In this document: piece by piece, positions 10,896 to 21,999 of the stretch
Layout of the letters: every line of letters begins with the position of its first letter
Position numbering within the stretch: position 1 is the first letter of the stretch
The notes under the pieces: generated by a model
What the model was told of the DNA's origin: nothing
The model's database searches: none
Seen by the model: the letters and a program-made list of their open reading frames with translations, nothing else
Program-made: the position numbers and the translations under genes
Source: Pelobates cultripes
Lineage: Eukaryota; Chordata; Amphibia; Anura; Pelobatidae
Reading direction: 5' to 3'
Assembly (NCBI GenBank): GCA_933207985.1
Contig: OW240916.1
Span: forward strand, 87,364,699-87,428,698
Length of the DNA: 64,000 nt

Positions 10896-11360
10896 TTAAA
10901 TCCACAAATTTTGGTTTTTTGAACACTTTTATAAGTTTTTGCTCACCTTGTCTTTTGTGTGAATAATGCATGGGTTTTACTAAGAGCAGAAAGCTAGTAC
11001 ACTGAACAGCTTCCCCAGTCTAGGTGTACAAGTGGGCTCATGGCTTATTGTCAATGACATCCATGGTTTTTGCATAAAAACACATTATCCAAGAATTTTA
11101 CAACTCAGTGTAGAAGGATATTGCACCTGACATCTATATTAAAGGTTCGTAGAACGTTTGCATGATTTCTGCTCATGAAATAAGAGAAATGGACTTGAGA
11201 AAAAACTAAACCACATTTCTCATGGATTTTGGGAGTCACAGAGAATGTGTCTGCACTTAAATCTTATTTTTCACACATAAAACACTATAAAATTTTGCGG
11301 CAGAAACTATGATTTGTAACGTTATTTAAATCACTGCTTTACTGCAACTACAGCTTATTG

Positions 11361-11560
11361 AATTTGTTCTGGTGAGTAGAACCATTCCCTTTATGCTTTT
11401 TGCAGTAAATACTGTCTTTTCAGAGAAAGCAGTGTTTACATTACAGAGTACTAATTACTCCACTGGCCACGCCTTACATGGCTGCTAGAGACGCTTCCTT
11501 GGTCAGTGCTGCAGAGTAAGCATTGATTACTCGGATCTTGCAATACCCCACTGTTACTGC
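11361..11560. repeat. Diverged fragment related to the MITE at 10432
   Basis: The stretch shares order and motifs with 10525-10610 (GAGAAA-CAGTGTTTACATTA, then TGGCTGCTAGAGACGCTTCC against CAGCCGCTAGAGGTGCTTCC). It lacks clear ends. Confidence 0.5.
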
Positions 11561-12134
11561 CCTATTCATTGGGAAAACAAATTTTTACTTACCATAAATT
11601 GTTTTTTCCCTTAGTGTTAGCATCATTACATATTTATCTCCCATAGATTTATTAAAGTTATAATGTTGCATCCTATTTTTGGTGTGTACTTGTTATTACT
11701 GTGGAGACCTTGTGGATTAAGTTATTTATAGGGGAAAGGACATATATTTGCATATTTTATGTTTTTATTACAGCAAGGGTTATCTGTCCACCAATAGGAA
11801 GAACACCACCACTGCTATTACAGCTAATACTAAGAAAAAAAAACAATTCATGGTAAGCAAAAAGGAAAAAAGTATTTTATCCACTGCTGCTTTTGAATGT
11901 TTGTCCACTGACAAAGAAATGATCAGTCTATAATTTTAATGGTAGGTGTATTTTAACAGTGAGAGACAGAATAACAAAAAAAAAAATCCAGGAAAACGCA
12001 TGTCAAAAAAGTTATAAATTGATTTGCACCTCAATGAGTGAAATACCGTATTTATCGGCGTATAACATGAACTTTTTCTCACTGAAAATAGGGGGCAAAT
12101 TATGGGTGCGTGTTATACGCCGGCCCTTTAAATG

Positions 12135-12180
12135 CTGCAGCCGCCTGAGCGCTCTGTCAAGAGCGGTCAGGCGGCTGCAG
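12135..12180. repeat. 46-bp hairpin in Tigger left arm
   Basis: CTGCAGCCGCCTGA and TCAGGCGGCTGCAG form perfect outer arms, with further inner pairing GCGCTCT/AGAGCG around a small loop. Confidence 0.8.
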
Positions 12181-12232
12181 TTGGTTCTCACCTCCCCTCC
12201 CCTGTAGCGTGGCCGAGCTGCTCTGCTGTCCC

Positions 12233-12399
12233 CGGTGCCCGGCCGGAGTGATAGGAAGGTGCACGCTCAGTGTGCACCTTCCTGTCAGTCCGACCGGGTA
12301 CAGGAAACAGAAACTCCTGTTCCGCGCGGAACAGGAGTTTCTGTTTCCTGTACCCGGTACCACACTGAGCGTGCACCTTCCTATCAGGCCGGGCACCGC
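12233..12399. repeat. Large inverted repeat with 66-bp perfect palindrome
   Basis: 12293-12358 is a perfect palindrome with 33-bp arms and no spacer, centred on CCGCGCGG. Outside it, 12233-12273 and 12361-12399 are near-perfect inverted copies (both contain GATAGGAAGGTGCACGCTCA or its complement). A third copy of GCACCTTCCT sits between. Such a structure could extrude as a cruciform. Confidence 0.85.
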
Positions 12400-12426
12400 G
12401 GACAGCACAAAAAGTGGGGTAAGAGT

Positions 12427-12750
12427 AAAGAGGGGATAAAAAAGATAGAGGAGAGTAGAAGAGTAGAAAAAGGGGAGGGTAAGAAGAGGGGGAGTAAGAA
12501 GGGGTAAGAAAGGGAGGAGGGGGGCAGGGGAAGGTAAGAAAGGAGGGGGAGTAAGAAAGGAGGAGGAGAGTAAGAAGGGAGGGGAGTAAGGGGAGGGGAG
12601 GGGGGAGTAAGAGGGAGAGGGAAAGGGGAGGGAGTAGGGGAGTAGAGGGGAGAGGGGGGGGGTAAGAAGAGGGAAAGGGGGTAGGGGGGTAAGAAGAGGG
12701 AGGGGGGGAGGGGGGTAAGAAGAGGGGGGGGGGGAGTAAGAGGGGTGCCA
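12427..12750. repeat. Polypurine (GA-rich) tract
   Basis: About 320 bases on the plus strand are almost pure G and A, with AAGAAGAGGG and GGGGAG units repeated irregularly. Open frames across it on the minus strand give only Pro/Ser/Leu repeats and are not taken as genes. Confidence 0.9.
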
Positions 12751-12835
12751 TATGCGATACGCAGGGGATGTCAATTAAAAGTTAATGACACCCCCAGTTG
12801 AGATCGCATATCGCAGTGCGATCTGCAAATTCGCA

Positions 12836-12881
12836 CAGAATCGGATCGCACTAGTGTGAACCACTATGCGATCCGATTCTG
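12836..12881. repeat. Inverted repeat, 15-bp perfect arms
   Basis: CAGAATCGGATCGCA is followed 16 bases later by TGCGATCCGATTCTG. It lies between the polypurine tract and the transposase. Confidence 0.8.
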
Positions 12882-13298
12882 CTGCGGATAAAAAAAAAGG
12901 TAATGTGCGTGTTTAGTGCAGATGCGGTGCAAATTCAGCCATACAAACTGTTTTGGGAAATGCCTCACTACCTATGATTGGATTCCTGGGGGGCTCAATC
13001 TGAATATGTCAGAGACCATCCTTAATTTTACCATACCATACAAACACATGCTAACAAAGCCATCCTACAACACACACTACACACAGCCATCCTACAACAC
13101 ACAGATATAACAAGAGTACTGGTAAATTTACACACCCCTGATACTACCTTACTCTTTTTTAATTTAAACTTAGGTAAAAAGTATACCACTGCAGTGTGAC
13201 TCATCCTGACATTCCGACGCTGAACTCTGCACTATCATACGTGCATTCATTACGTACCGTACTTACGGTACCGGTATTTCCCTACTACGGTATCCCTA

Positions 13299-14585
13299 AT
13301 GGAATCAAAGCAAAAGCGTGCAGCATATACAGCTGGTTTCAAGTTAAAGGTTGTGGAATATGCCAAGCAACATGGAAATAGGGCTGCAGCAAGGCATTTT
13401 GGAGAGCCACCAAGATAATGCACAATACGAGAGTGGGGTAAAATGGAAGAAAAACTCAAGACATTATCAAAAACAAAATGCAATTTTCGCAGCAGTATTG
13501 CTAAATGGCCAAAATTAGAAGAACGGGTGAAGGAATTTGTACTTAATCATAGAAAAGCGGGCATTGCATTATCAACAAAAATGATCATCATTCAAGCAGT
13601 GAAAATCAGCAAAGAGTTGCAAATACAAGATTTCAAAGGGACAGCATCATGGTGCCAAAGATTTATGAAGAGGCACGAGCTTCGGATGCGAACAAGAACC
13701 AGGATTGCCCAGCGTATGCCAGAAGATTATGAAGAGAAGATAATAAATTTTCATTCATTTATTATCAAACAAAGGAAGAGACAAAATTTTGAAATTGGTC
13801 AAATCGGCAACATGGACGAAGTACCACTCACTTTTGATGTTCCTTCAAATAAAACTGTTGAAGCAAAAGGTGCCAAGACAGTAACAATTAAAACTTCAGG
13901 GCATGAAAAAAATCGTTATACTGTGGTCCTTGCTGTCACTGCAGACGGAAACAAGCTGCCACCATTGGTCATTTTTAAAAGGAAAACTTTTCCTAAGGAG
14001 AAGATTCCAAGTGGCATACAGGTGCATGTTCATCCCAAAGGTTGGATGGACGAAGAAGGCATGAGGCTTTGGATCAGAAATGTGTGGGAGAAGCGCCCAG
14101 GTGCTTTGTTAAAGAAGCCATCCTTGTTAGTACTGGACTCATTCAGATCTCATCTTACAGAACCAACAAAGAAAGAATTTCAAATGTGCAAAACAGAAGT
14201 AGCAGTCATTCCAGGAGGACTTACATCACAATTGCAGCCATTGGATGTTTCCATTAACAAGCCCTTCAAAGCCTTCATGCGTGAAGAATGGAATAAATAC
14301 ATGTGTGATGAAAGCCAACATGAAAGTACAAGTTCTGGGAGAATGAAAAGACCTGGCATTTCAAAAGTGTGTCAGTGGATAAAGACTTTGTGGGACGCAG
14401 TTAAAGAAGATATTATTATCAAATCTTTTAAGAAATGTGGCATAAGCAATGCTTTGGATGGTGAAGAAGACGAGCTGATTTATGAAGACAGTAGCAGTGA
14501 AAGCAGCAGTGTTCAGTTCAAAGATATTGAAGATAGCAGTGAAGATGAAGAGTTTCTTGGTTTCCCAGATAGCAGCGATTTCTGA
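13299..14585 (+). pseudogene. Tigger/pogo transposase, one internal stop
   Basis: The ATG at 13299 starts MESKQKRAAYTAGFKLKVVE, a Brinker-type DNA-binding helix-turn-helix like that of vertebrate POGK. Next come a CENP-B-type HTH (residues about 65-135, with TASWCQRFMKRH) and the pogo catalytic domain with Asp173 in GNMDEVPLTFD, Asp280 in LLVLDSFRSHL and Asp316 in LQPLDVSINKPF. I count 35 residues between the last two, DD35D. An acidic Ser/Glu-rich tail follows (DSSSESSS, EDSSEDEE). The frame is open over all 428 codons except TAA at 13416-13418, just after the first domain. A product from the Met at 13443 would lack the Brinker-type domain. Length and motifs fit an element inactivated recently relative to its neighbours. 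Confidence 0.88.
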
Positions 14586-15005
14586 GTAAACTTTTGTAAA
14601 AACATATAATATCCAAGTTTCTTTGTTAAAACAGTTGCTTTTACTGTAATTTTACGTTATTTACCTTATAAGTGTTAATAATATTAACAGAAAAAAGTTC
14701 TGAGCTACCCTTATTTTGCTTCAAAGTTCTTTATTTGAAATTTAAGTTTTTTTTTCCTGAAATTTCCTTCTTAAAATGAGGTGCGTGTTATACGCCGGTG
14801 CGTGTTATACGCCGATAAATACAGTAAGTATTTGATCCCCTATCAGCAAGATTTCTGGCTCCCAGGAGTCTTTTATACTGGTAACAAGCTGAGATTAAGA
14901 GCACTCTCTTAAAGGGAGTGCTCCTAATTTTAGCTCGTTGTCTGTATAAAAGACACCTGTACACAGAAGCAATCAATCAATCAATCAGATTCCAAACTCT
15001 CCACC

Positions 15006-16805
15006 ATGACCAAGACCAAAGAGCTGTCCAAGGATGTCAGGGACAAGATTGTAGACCTACACAAGGCTGGAATGGACTACAAGACCATCGCCAAGCAGCT
15101 TGATGAGAAGGTGACAACAGTTGGTGCGATTATTTGCAAATGGAAGAAACACAAAATAACTGTCAGTCTCCCTGGCCTGCTGCTCCATGCAATATCTCAC
15201 CTCGTGGAGTTTCAATGATCACGAGAATGATGATGAATCAGCCCAGAACTACATGGGAGGATCTTGTTAATGATCTCAAGGCAGCTGGGACCATAGTCAC
15301 CAAGAACACAATTGGTAACACACTACGCTGTGAAGAACTGAAATCCTGCAGCGCCTGCAAGGTCCCCCTGCTCAAGAAAGCACATGTACAGGCCCATCTG
15401 AAGTATGCCAATAAACATCTGAATGATTCAGAGGAGACCAAAATTGAGCTTTTTGGCATCCACTCAACTCGCCGGAGGAGGAATGCTGCCTATAACCCCA
15501 AGAACACCATCTCTCAAATATGAAGGTGGAAACATCATGCTTTAGGGGTGTTTTTCTGCTAAGGAGACAGGACAACTACACCATTTTAAAGGGATGATGG
15601 AAAGGACATGTACCGTCAAATCTTGGGTGAGAACTTCCTTCCCTCAGCTAGGGCATTGAAAATGGGTCATGGATGGGTATTCCAGCATGACAATGACCCA
15701 AAACACACACAGCCAAGGCAACAAAGGTGTGGCTCAAGAAGAAGCAGATTAAGGTCCTGGAGTGGCCTGGTCACTCTCCAGACCTTAATCTGTGGAGGGA
15801 GCTAAAGGTTCGAGTTGCCACACATCAGCCTCAAAACCTTAATGCTCCTGTTGCGGATCATTTCTGTCTTGGCTTCTGAAATCCAGTACTCTGTTTTTAA
15901 ATTCTTGTTTAGTTTTTCTTGTTTTTTCTGGTATTCTATTCTATGTCTGGTTTTCTGGGTTCATTCCTTTATTCCGTTCCTGGAATTCCCAGTCTCCTGG
16001 ATTCCTTCTAATGTTTGTTTTTTGTTGCCACATCCATTCCTTTGCCATTAATCCTTTTTGTTTCAGTCTGTACCTGCAAGTAGTGGTCTCAATTCCTCTG
16101 CTCCTTTCTTTTCAGGTAAGTACTGTGTGTGTTTTAATGTTGTTTATTTAGTCATGCATATCTAGGCAGTTAGGACCCACCATAATTGGAGTACTTTGGA
16201 GCAGTAGTGGGCTTCATACATCTTATTTATGTATGTCTAAATCTCCTGTTTATTACATATATAGTACTTAGTTATGTCTCCTCTTGTTTTGCCTTGTATC
16301 TCTTGTCTTGTTTTATTTGTCTTGTTTTCCCAGTTCATGTACAGTCCTGACTTGTCCATGTCCTGTTAATGTTTCTCTCATGTCTTGTGTACATGTTCTG
16401 GATTCTGCTTTCTGTCCTGCTCCCATTCTGGGTTCTTCTAGTCTAGTCTTATCTTGTTTCTAGTACTGGATACAGACCTGTTTAATATCAGCTCCTGGCT
16501 TTCACTAAGCTGCATCAGGGCTCTGGTATGTGGCCGCACAAACCCTGGTGCTCAACACCAGGGGGTGTGTGATTACCCTGACCAGACCCTGACTGTCCAT
16601 TTCCATGCTGAGACTCCCATCATCCTCATCGGGCACACAGGGGTCCTGGTCTTCGGACTGCCACCCGTGACACTTGAAGAGCATCTGCAAAGAGGAGTGG
16701 GACAAAATCCCTCATGAGATGTGTGCAAACCTGGTGGCCAAATTACAAGAAACGTCTGACCTCTGTGATTGCCAACAAGGGTTTGGCCACCAAATACCAA
16801 GCTGA
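15006..16805 (+). pseudogene. Tc1 transposase relic, split by an insertion
   Basis: ATG at 15006 opens [20 protein letters not shown], a paired-like HTH of Tc1 transposases. The frame breaks after 15218 and again several times. Catalytic-region traces are [12 protein letters not shown] sequence near 15687-15710 and WPGHSPDLN near 15765-15790, with the Glu region damaged. The reading is cut at about 15844 by a foreign insert and resumes at about 16672 with [13 protein letters not shown], ending at the TGA at 16803-16805. Non-functional. Confidence 0.8.
15845..16671. mobile_element. Unidentified insert within the Tc1 transposase
   Basis: About 827 bp separate two adjacent parts of the Tc1 coding sequence. 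The insert begins near TGTTGCGGATC and ends near CCCGTGACA, so it could be read as TG...CA ended, but no matching target duplication is visible. The middle is rich in CTTGT/TTCCTG repeats like the LTR at 38241. A solo LTR is possible; class unresolved. Confidence 0.5.
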
Positions 16806-17317
16806 AGGGGTCAAAAACTTGTTTCACTTATTTACATGCAAATCAATTTATAACATTTCTGACATGCGTTTTTCTGTATTTTTTTTTTTGTTTTGTTATT
16901 TTGTCTCTCACTGTTAAAATACACCTATCATTAAAATTGTAGACTGATCATTTCTTTGTCAATGGGCAAACCTTCAAAATCAGCAAGGGAGCAAATACAT
17001 TTTCCCCTCACTTTATAGTGCATATATACTGCTAGTATACTGTAGCTATCCTGTGTAACTTTAAAAAAGAAAGATAAAGTGGAGCTGTGTAGTATAAATG
17101 TCTTCAACCTTAAAAATTTATCATATATAAACACCATAAAACTGTATTTTGTGCAGCAGCCATTCAAATCCTGGTAAAAGATCCACTGAAATGATACATA
17201 AAAATGGTGTGCATCCAATATTTACCCACTTATAATATATAACAATGTTATAAAGTGAGGTATCCCATAAAAAATTGCAACCGTTTGAGGAAGAATTGAG
17301 GTCATATTGCAACCAAC

Positions 17318-17347
17318 TGAGGAAGTCCCAAGAGGCAGGGTGAAACC
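17318..17347 (+). ncRNA. Hammerhead ribozyme-like motif
   Basis: CTGAGGAAGTCCC, a short loop, then GGGTGAAACCC matches the hammerhead boxes CUGANGA and GAAAC with a CCC/GGG helix between. The CUGANGA box is intact here. Stem II has mismatches next to the core. Stem III and the cleavage site are not clear. Confidence 0.45.
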
Positions 17348-17628
17348 CAGAAGTAAGTTGTGACCGACCGCCTGGCACTCCGACTGAGTACCTCCACCAA
17401 TCGATGCTCCTAGTGCTTACCGAGGAATTCCAGCACTCCACCAGACACTATAAGCACTGCAGACCCCACTTCCAGCGATGCAGCTGCGCCGGGGTCTCGC
17501 TATCCGTCACCCACTCTGGACCCAAGACCAGGATCCAGCTTCCAGTGGGCAGACCTCTCCTACTCCCAGAGAGCGTATCAGGAACAGCTCTTATAAGAGC
17601 TAGTGATTATAATTCCTGGGGAGTATAG

Positions 17629-18257
17629 TGATATAGCAATCCCCAGGATAGATACAGCCATTTCCCCCACATGAGATGAGACTCTATGTTGAGGGTAAGC
17701 AGGAACAGAATTTTAATGGAGGCACACTGGCCTTTTATGCAAGTTTACCAACAAGGGTGACACCCAGGTGCATCTTGTTGGGCACAGGGACACAAAGTGA
17801 ATAAACCAATAAAAACAGAGTCATACAGGGAGACACTCCGATACACAAACAATAGAATCCCTCCTCTGTGCTTGGAAGATAATTGAATCAGGAACCGTAC
17901 TAATCTAACCTAATTATCTCCAAGCACAGAAAAACATACAATTTTATGAAACCCCCAAAAGTACCTTAAAAACACATAAAACCCCATAGTTACATACCCT
18001 GATAGCCCCGATCTGAGTGAACAACATATCCAAAAATCACCCAAATCGGTTCAGGGGTTCTGGAATTTCCTGGAAGTCATAGTTTTGACAGACCGTGCAC
18101 ATGGTTCTATGTCCAAAACAGTTCCAGAGAAATCAGTGCTAACAGTCGGTCAAGTTTGGTAGTCTTTTACAGGTTTCCCTGCAGGGCCCATAGTCTGTGG
18201 GCAGGAGGCTGGCAAGCAGGCCCCTCCAAGTACAAGTGGCGAGGTTACTTTCGCCAC
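17629..18257. mobile_element. Possible LTR-like insert
   Basis: Segment between the Penelope-like arms starts TGATATAGCAATCC and ends TTTCGCCACA, a TG...CA arrangement, with a short hairpin TGGCGAGG/CTTTCGCCA at the right end. No target duplication matches, so the call is tentative. Confidence 0.3.
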
Positions 18258-18744
18258 ATAAGTGCATTGGCACAGATTGTAATTACCATCAGTGTGAAGC
18301 AGGAGGGCTCTGGTTAATATAGGAGAGTTCTGGAAGGACTTGGAAAAAGGAGCTTTTCTCTGGACTATTCACACTGACAAGTTGTTTTTATATCTCTGGA
18401 TGTAATAAAGCTTTGGAAGAATTACCTGGTCTGGTAATGAGTTCCTCATACATACAGAATTTAGATCGCACACACTCGAGGGACTGATCCATCCTGTGCC
18501 CTGCAGCTGTAAGTTGTGTTCTATCCACTCCACCTTTGTGAGTTCACGCATACTAAATGCTTTTCTTTAACTTATGAGACTGTATTGGTGTATGCTTTTG
18601 AGGATTGTGGTCATCACATACAGCACTTTTAGTAGCACTTTTCATGCACGGTGCCACTTTCGATTTGGTTCCGATATTTTATAAAATATATATCACTTTG
18701 GCACATTGTTATATATTATAAGTGGGTAAATATTGGATATGCAT

Positions 18745-19435
18745 AATGTTTATGTATTAATCCAGTGCAACTTCGTGTTTAGTAAAAAATCCTAGCACAA
18801 AATTAGGGAGATTTATAAAAGTGTTGCTTTTTAGGTAAATTTTAGTTCTATACCTATTGTATGTACTGCAATGCTCTTGTATGCTCATTTTTCTAGAGCA
18901 GAAGTAATCCAAGGTTTACCAAATTGTAACCATGAGTACTCAATTACTTCGGTAACAATTGGGCCTGAAATTGACTCCAAGAATAGTGCCCTTTCCTCAC
19001 ACATGGCACATCCTCATGGACACCTGTGTGGAATGTCGAAAGCGTTGGTTTTCTCTTTGATCAGTTCAAAAGTTCATGTAGGCATAAGATTGTAATGTCC
19101 GAAACAAGATGGAGCAATGAGAAATATTGAGCTCACACTCCTGATTTAATGTAAGTATAATTATGCGGGATCATTTTTATGTGATAGTCAGCAGTTATGT
19201 TTTTTACATTCTCTATATTTGTGCATACGAGAGGCTGACAAAAGAAGAGAGTGAGAGGATGGTATACATTACAAACAGCAATCCAAGTTGTGCATCAAAA
19301 ATCCATATAAAAATGGCAACAATAAATTGTCAAAAGTACAATATAGTCTCAAAAAAACAGAGCTTTTACAATATGCCAAATCTATATATTTTTTTTTAAA
19401 GAAAACTTTTACAATAACTTACGTAAAAGTACTGT
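18745..19435. other. AT-rich DNA, no gene seen
   Basis: No coding frame, RNA gene or repeat structure that I can support. Confidence 0.4.
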
Positions 19436-19444
19436 TTGCGTATT

Positions 19445-19725
19445 AAAAATATTGCATTGGGGGCTGGGCCTGAGTTTCATGGCAGCTGGCTGCATATTGG
19501 GAGAGCTCCTCGTACAGATCACACTTCTAGCTATTTTCCTGACTTAGCATTCTTAATTGTCACAAACATCAACTCACCTACTCTTAATGCTGATCGGCCT
19601 GCCCCCCGGACTTATCTGGTTCCCAGCAGTACCTGCCTCTGATTCTACTGTAGGTCAAAGTGAGGCCTAGTGAAGGCACCCGATGGGAGAAGCGGCCGGT
19701 CTCCTGTCCTGTTGTTATGCTACAA
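19445..19725 (+). repeat. Possible LINE 5' untranslated fragment
   Basis: GC-richer block beginning GGGGGCTGGGCCTGAG followed by ATGGCAGCTGG, in the style of L1 5' ends. No protein motif. Low certainty. Confidence 0.3.
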
Positions 19726-19954
19726 GGGTTTTTTGGAATTGGAACTCAACTGCAGCTTGTAGAACTCCTTAATTACAATAGAAATGAAATGGAGAATCTT
19801 CTAAATTATCAATACTGTAGCTTTAAGCAAAGAGGTGATTAAGGGCAATTAGAGAATTAAACGAAGTTTTAATGATTGCAATACATTTTAGTAACTGTGA
19901 ATAGTAGCATATAGGTAATAATCCAATAAGAAGAAACTGTAGATTATGGCAAGC

Positions 19955-20131
19955 AAAACACAGTTCATAAATAAGTAAATCCTCAGAGATGATTTGAATA
20001 GTATACTTAAGCTTGATGGGAGTTATCTTCCATAGGAATAGCATGAAGTCAGCAGTGAAGATTTTAGCAAGCAAGAAACAATTCATTTATAAGAAATCCT
20101 CAGAGATAAATTGAATAATATAATTAAGCTC
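19955..20131. repeat. Diverged tandem pair, about 120-bp period
   Basis: TCCTCAGAGATGATTTGAAT near 19980 recurs as TCCTCAGAGATAAATTGAAT near 20098, each preceded by TTCAT..ATAAG. Two imperfect copies. Confidence 0.55.
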
Positions 20132-20630
20132 TTATATCTCCTCACAGATCCAGGTATGTCCCTTCTCGGTCTCTCCGCTCTGCCCGTGACCACCTCCTGT
20201 CCGTTGTCCGCACCTGTACGGCCAACTCACGCTTGCAGGACTTCTCGCGGGCGGCTCCCTTCCTATGGAATAGCCTGCCTACTGCCATCAGACTCTCCCC
20301 TAGTCTTGCATCTTTTAAGAAGTGCCTTAAAACCTCTCTCTTTAGGAAAACTTATGGCCTTTCAAGACTAACCTCTACCTCACATACCTGTCTCTTGCTC
20401 TCTCCTGAAGGGCAGCCCACCTTATTTGACTGCAAATTCCTGTCCTAATGTGTTTTACACCTCACCTCTTAGAGAATGCAAGCTCGATTGAGCAGGGTCA
20501 TCTTCAACCTATTGTTCCTGTAAGTTTTTTTGTAATTGTCCTATTTATAGTTAAACCCCCCTCTCATAATATTGTAAAGCACTACGGAAACTGTTGGCGC
20601 TATATAAATGGCAATAATAATAATCATTTG
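20131..20630 (+). pseudogene. L2-type LINE, 3' end
   Basis: The C-terminus of an L2-group RT is readable: [21 protein letters not shown] sequence (here from 20233, [20 protein letters not shown]) and FKKCLKTSLFRKTYG, to a stop at 20446-20448. The 3' UTR ends in GCGCTATATAAATGG and an ATA microsatellite, the usual L2 tail. The same tail family occurs in reverse at 37736 and 56821. Confidence 0.8.
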
Positions 20631-20639
20631 AAAGTGCTG

Positions 20640-21545
20640 TGGATGCTAAGTGGGCCGAGCACGTGGCAATGTAATATGTTTTGAGGTCTGGCACCCACAG
20701 GCCCCCGCCACTCGCAGGTAATTTTAAGTAGACCAAAACCAGAAACACCATCAATTTTATGGAGGTTTTTCTCTCCAACCAGAAATCTCTAGTTTAGACC
20801 ATTGGTGCAATGAAATGAGTAGAGATTACATTGTTTTGGGAAAAAAAAACATTTTCACATGGCTTTTTTTTTTTAAACTAATTTTGATCTGGGTTTAGTT
20901 AGCATGATTCCTAATTATTAAAGTGAGCTCCCCCATTCACCCAGTACATGTCTAGCCTTGTATATGCTTGGTGAACCTGGGACAAGTATAAAAAGTTCCT
21001 TTTAGTGTTATGTACGGATATCCAATAGTCATAGAGTCCCTGTGTCTGATGGAGCTCTGAGAGTTTGGCATTAAGGGCTACATTTTTGGGTGGAGGGCTC
21101 CTGTTAATGTGGAAAATCACATCCAATCTTGCATCTATAATGCAGTTGAATTCCCCACAGACAAAGAGTTGGCCAGTCTTAATTGAATCCAATTCATGAA
21201 ATATTGCATGAGAAACTAATTTGGCTTTCATTAGGGACGTAAACGTTGGCTATTGATTTGGATATTGTTATAAGGCCCACTAAAGTCGGAACCCATCAAA
21301 GAGATGCAAAGTGAAGGCCCAATCCCTATGTATTAGCACTGATACTCCCCTGCTTTTGGTGGGTGCATAAATGTGGTAGATAGTAGGGAATCTTGGAGAA
21401 TGAAATCTAGGTTAGTTTAGTCTACAAAAATGTGTCTCCTGAATACACACTATTGCCGCTCCCACATCATTCATCTCTTTGAAGGCCACCCTACTCTTAT
21501 CGGGGTATTAAGTCCCTTGGCATTTAAAGACATAATTCTAAACAT
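20640..21545 (-). pseudogene. Rearranged L1-type ORF2 fragment
   Basis: On the minus strand 21545-20911 carries an APE-type endonuclease: a CIQETHF-like start, PTKSRGVSVLIHRDW, CGEFNCIIDARLD and LSELHQTQGLYDYW. Then 20778-20640 carries a C-terminal RT region (LPASGGGLWVPDLKTYY). The RT core between them is missing, so the copy has an internal deletion. Several stops are present. Confidence 0.7.
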
Positions 21546-21840
21546 AAACCATTGGGATTGGAAATCACAATTTCCACATTCACAGCTATCCCTGTTTCCT
21601 CAACATTGTGTCCCCAGGTCCCTCTGTTCATCACCACTGCACCAACACCGCTCCCTCCAGAGACAGATTTTCCCAACAACTCCTTCCATCCTACCTCCAA
21701 TCTAATGTGCTTTAGATATGCTTGTCCTGAATAGGCTGAATAGGTGTTGTGCTCCCCAGACGGACATAGAGGCTGGTAAACATCAATATATCTTATCACT
21801 AGAGATGTCCCGAACAGTTCGCCGGCGAATAGTTCCTGGC

Positions 21841-21890
21841 GAACATCGCATGTTCGCGTTCGCCGCGGCGGGCGAACATATGCGATGTTC
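21841..21890. repeat. Nested palindrome at hAT left end
   Basis: GAACATCGCAT and ATGCGATGTTC form the outer arms, GTTCGCC and GGCGAAC-like sequence the inner ones, around a GCGG centre. Confidence 0.75.
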
Positions 21891-21907
21891 GGTCCGCCCC
21901 CTATTCC

Positions 21908-21981
21908 ATATCATTGAGTAAACTTTGACAACCCCCCCACCCGCTCGGGGGTGGGGGTTGTCAAAGTTTACTCAATGATAT
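21908..21981. repeat. Inverted repeat with about 33-bp arms
   Basis: CATATCATTGAGTAAACTTT followed by GACAACCCCC pairs with the complementary run ending ACTCAATGATATG. Confidence 0.85.
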
Positions 21982-21999
21982 GGGGGGTGGGGGACACCT

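Larger units (their letters stand above)
12046..14824 (+). mobile_element. Tigger/pogo-type DNA transposon inserted in Tc1
   Basis: Terminal inverted repeats are clear: left CCGTATTTATCGGCGTATAA and right TTATACGCCGATAAATACAG, differing by one base. TA target duplications sit at 12044-12045 and 14825-14826, and rejoining the flanks restores continuous Tc1 arm sequence. Total 2,779 bp. It holds a transposase gene at 13299-14585, several GC-rich palindromes at 12135-12400 and a long polypurine tract. The noncoding left half is unusually structured. Confidence 0.9.
11856..17013 (+). mobile_element. Tc1/mariner element carrying two nested insertions
   Basis: The left end begins at 11856 after TA (11854-11855) and the right end at 17013 before TA (17014-17015). 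The arms are inverted copies: left contains CACTGACAAAGAAATGATCA and right contains TGATCATTTCTTTGTCAATG. Removing the Tigger element (12046-14824, plus one duplicated TA) and the insert at about 15845-16671 leaves about 1.55 kb, the normal Tc1 size. The exact terminal bases are mutated, so end positions are good to a few bases. Confidence 0.8.
17215..18736. repeat. Inverted arms, probable Penelope-like copy
   Basis: 17215-17248 and 18703-18736 are perfect 34-bp inverted copies (CCAATATTTACCCACTTATA at the left start), with looser pairing continuing inward. Penelope-like elements often show such inverted partial copies. The degenerate hammerhead-like motif at 17318-17347 lies just inside the left arm, supporting that class. 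No RT is present. Confidence 0.5.

Noticed and set aside
12157..12774. Two long minus-strand open frames (about 200 codons)
   Set aside because: They run through the polypurine tract and encode only Pro/Ser/Leu low complexity.
17629..18257. Confident LTR retrotransposon call
   Set aside because: TG...CA ends are present but no target duplication, TATA box or partner LTR was found, so it is kept only as a low-confidence feature.
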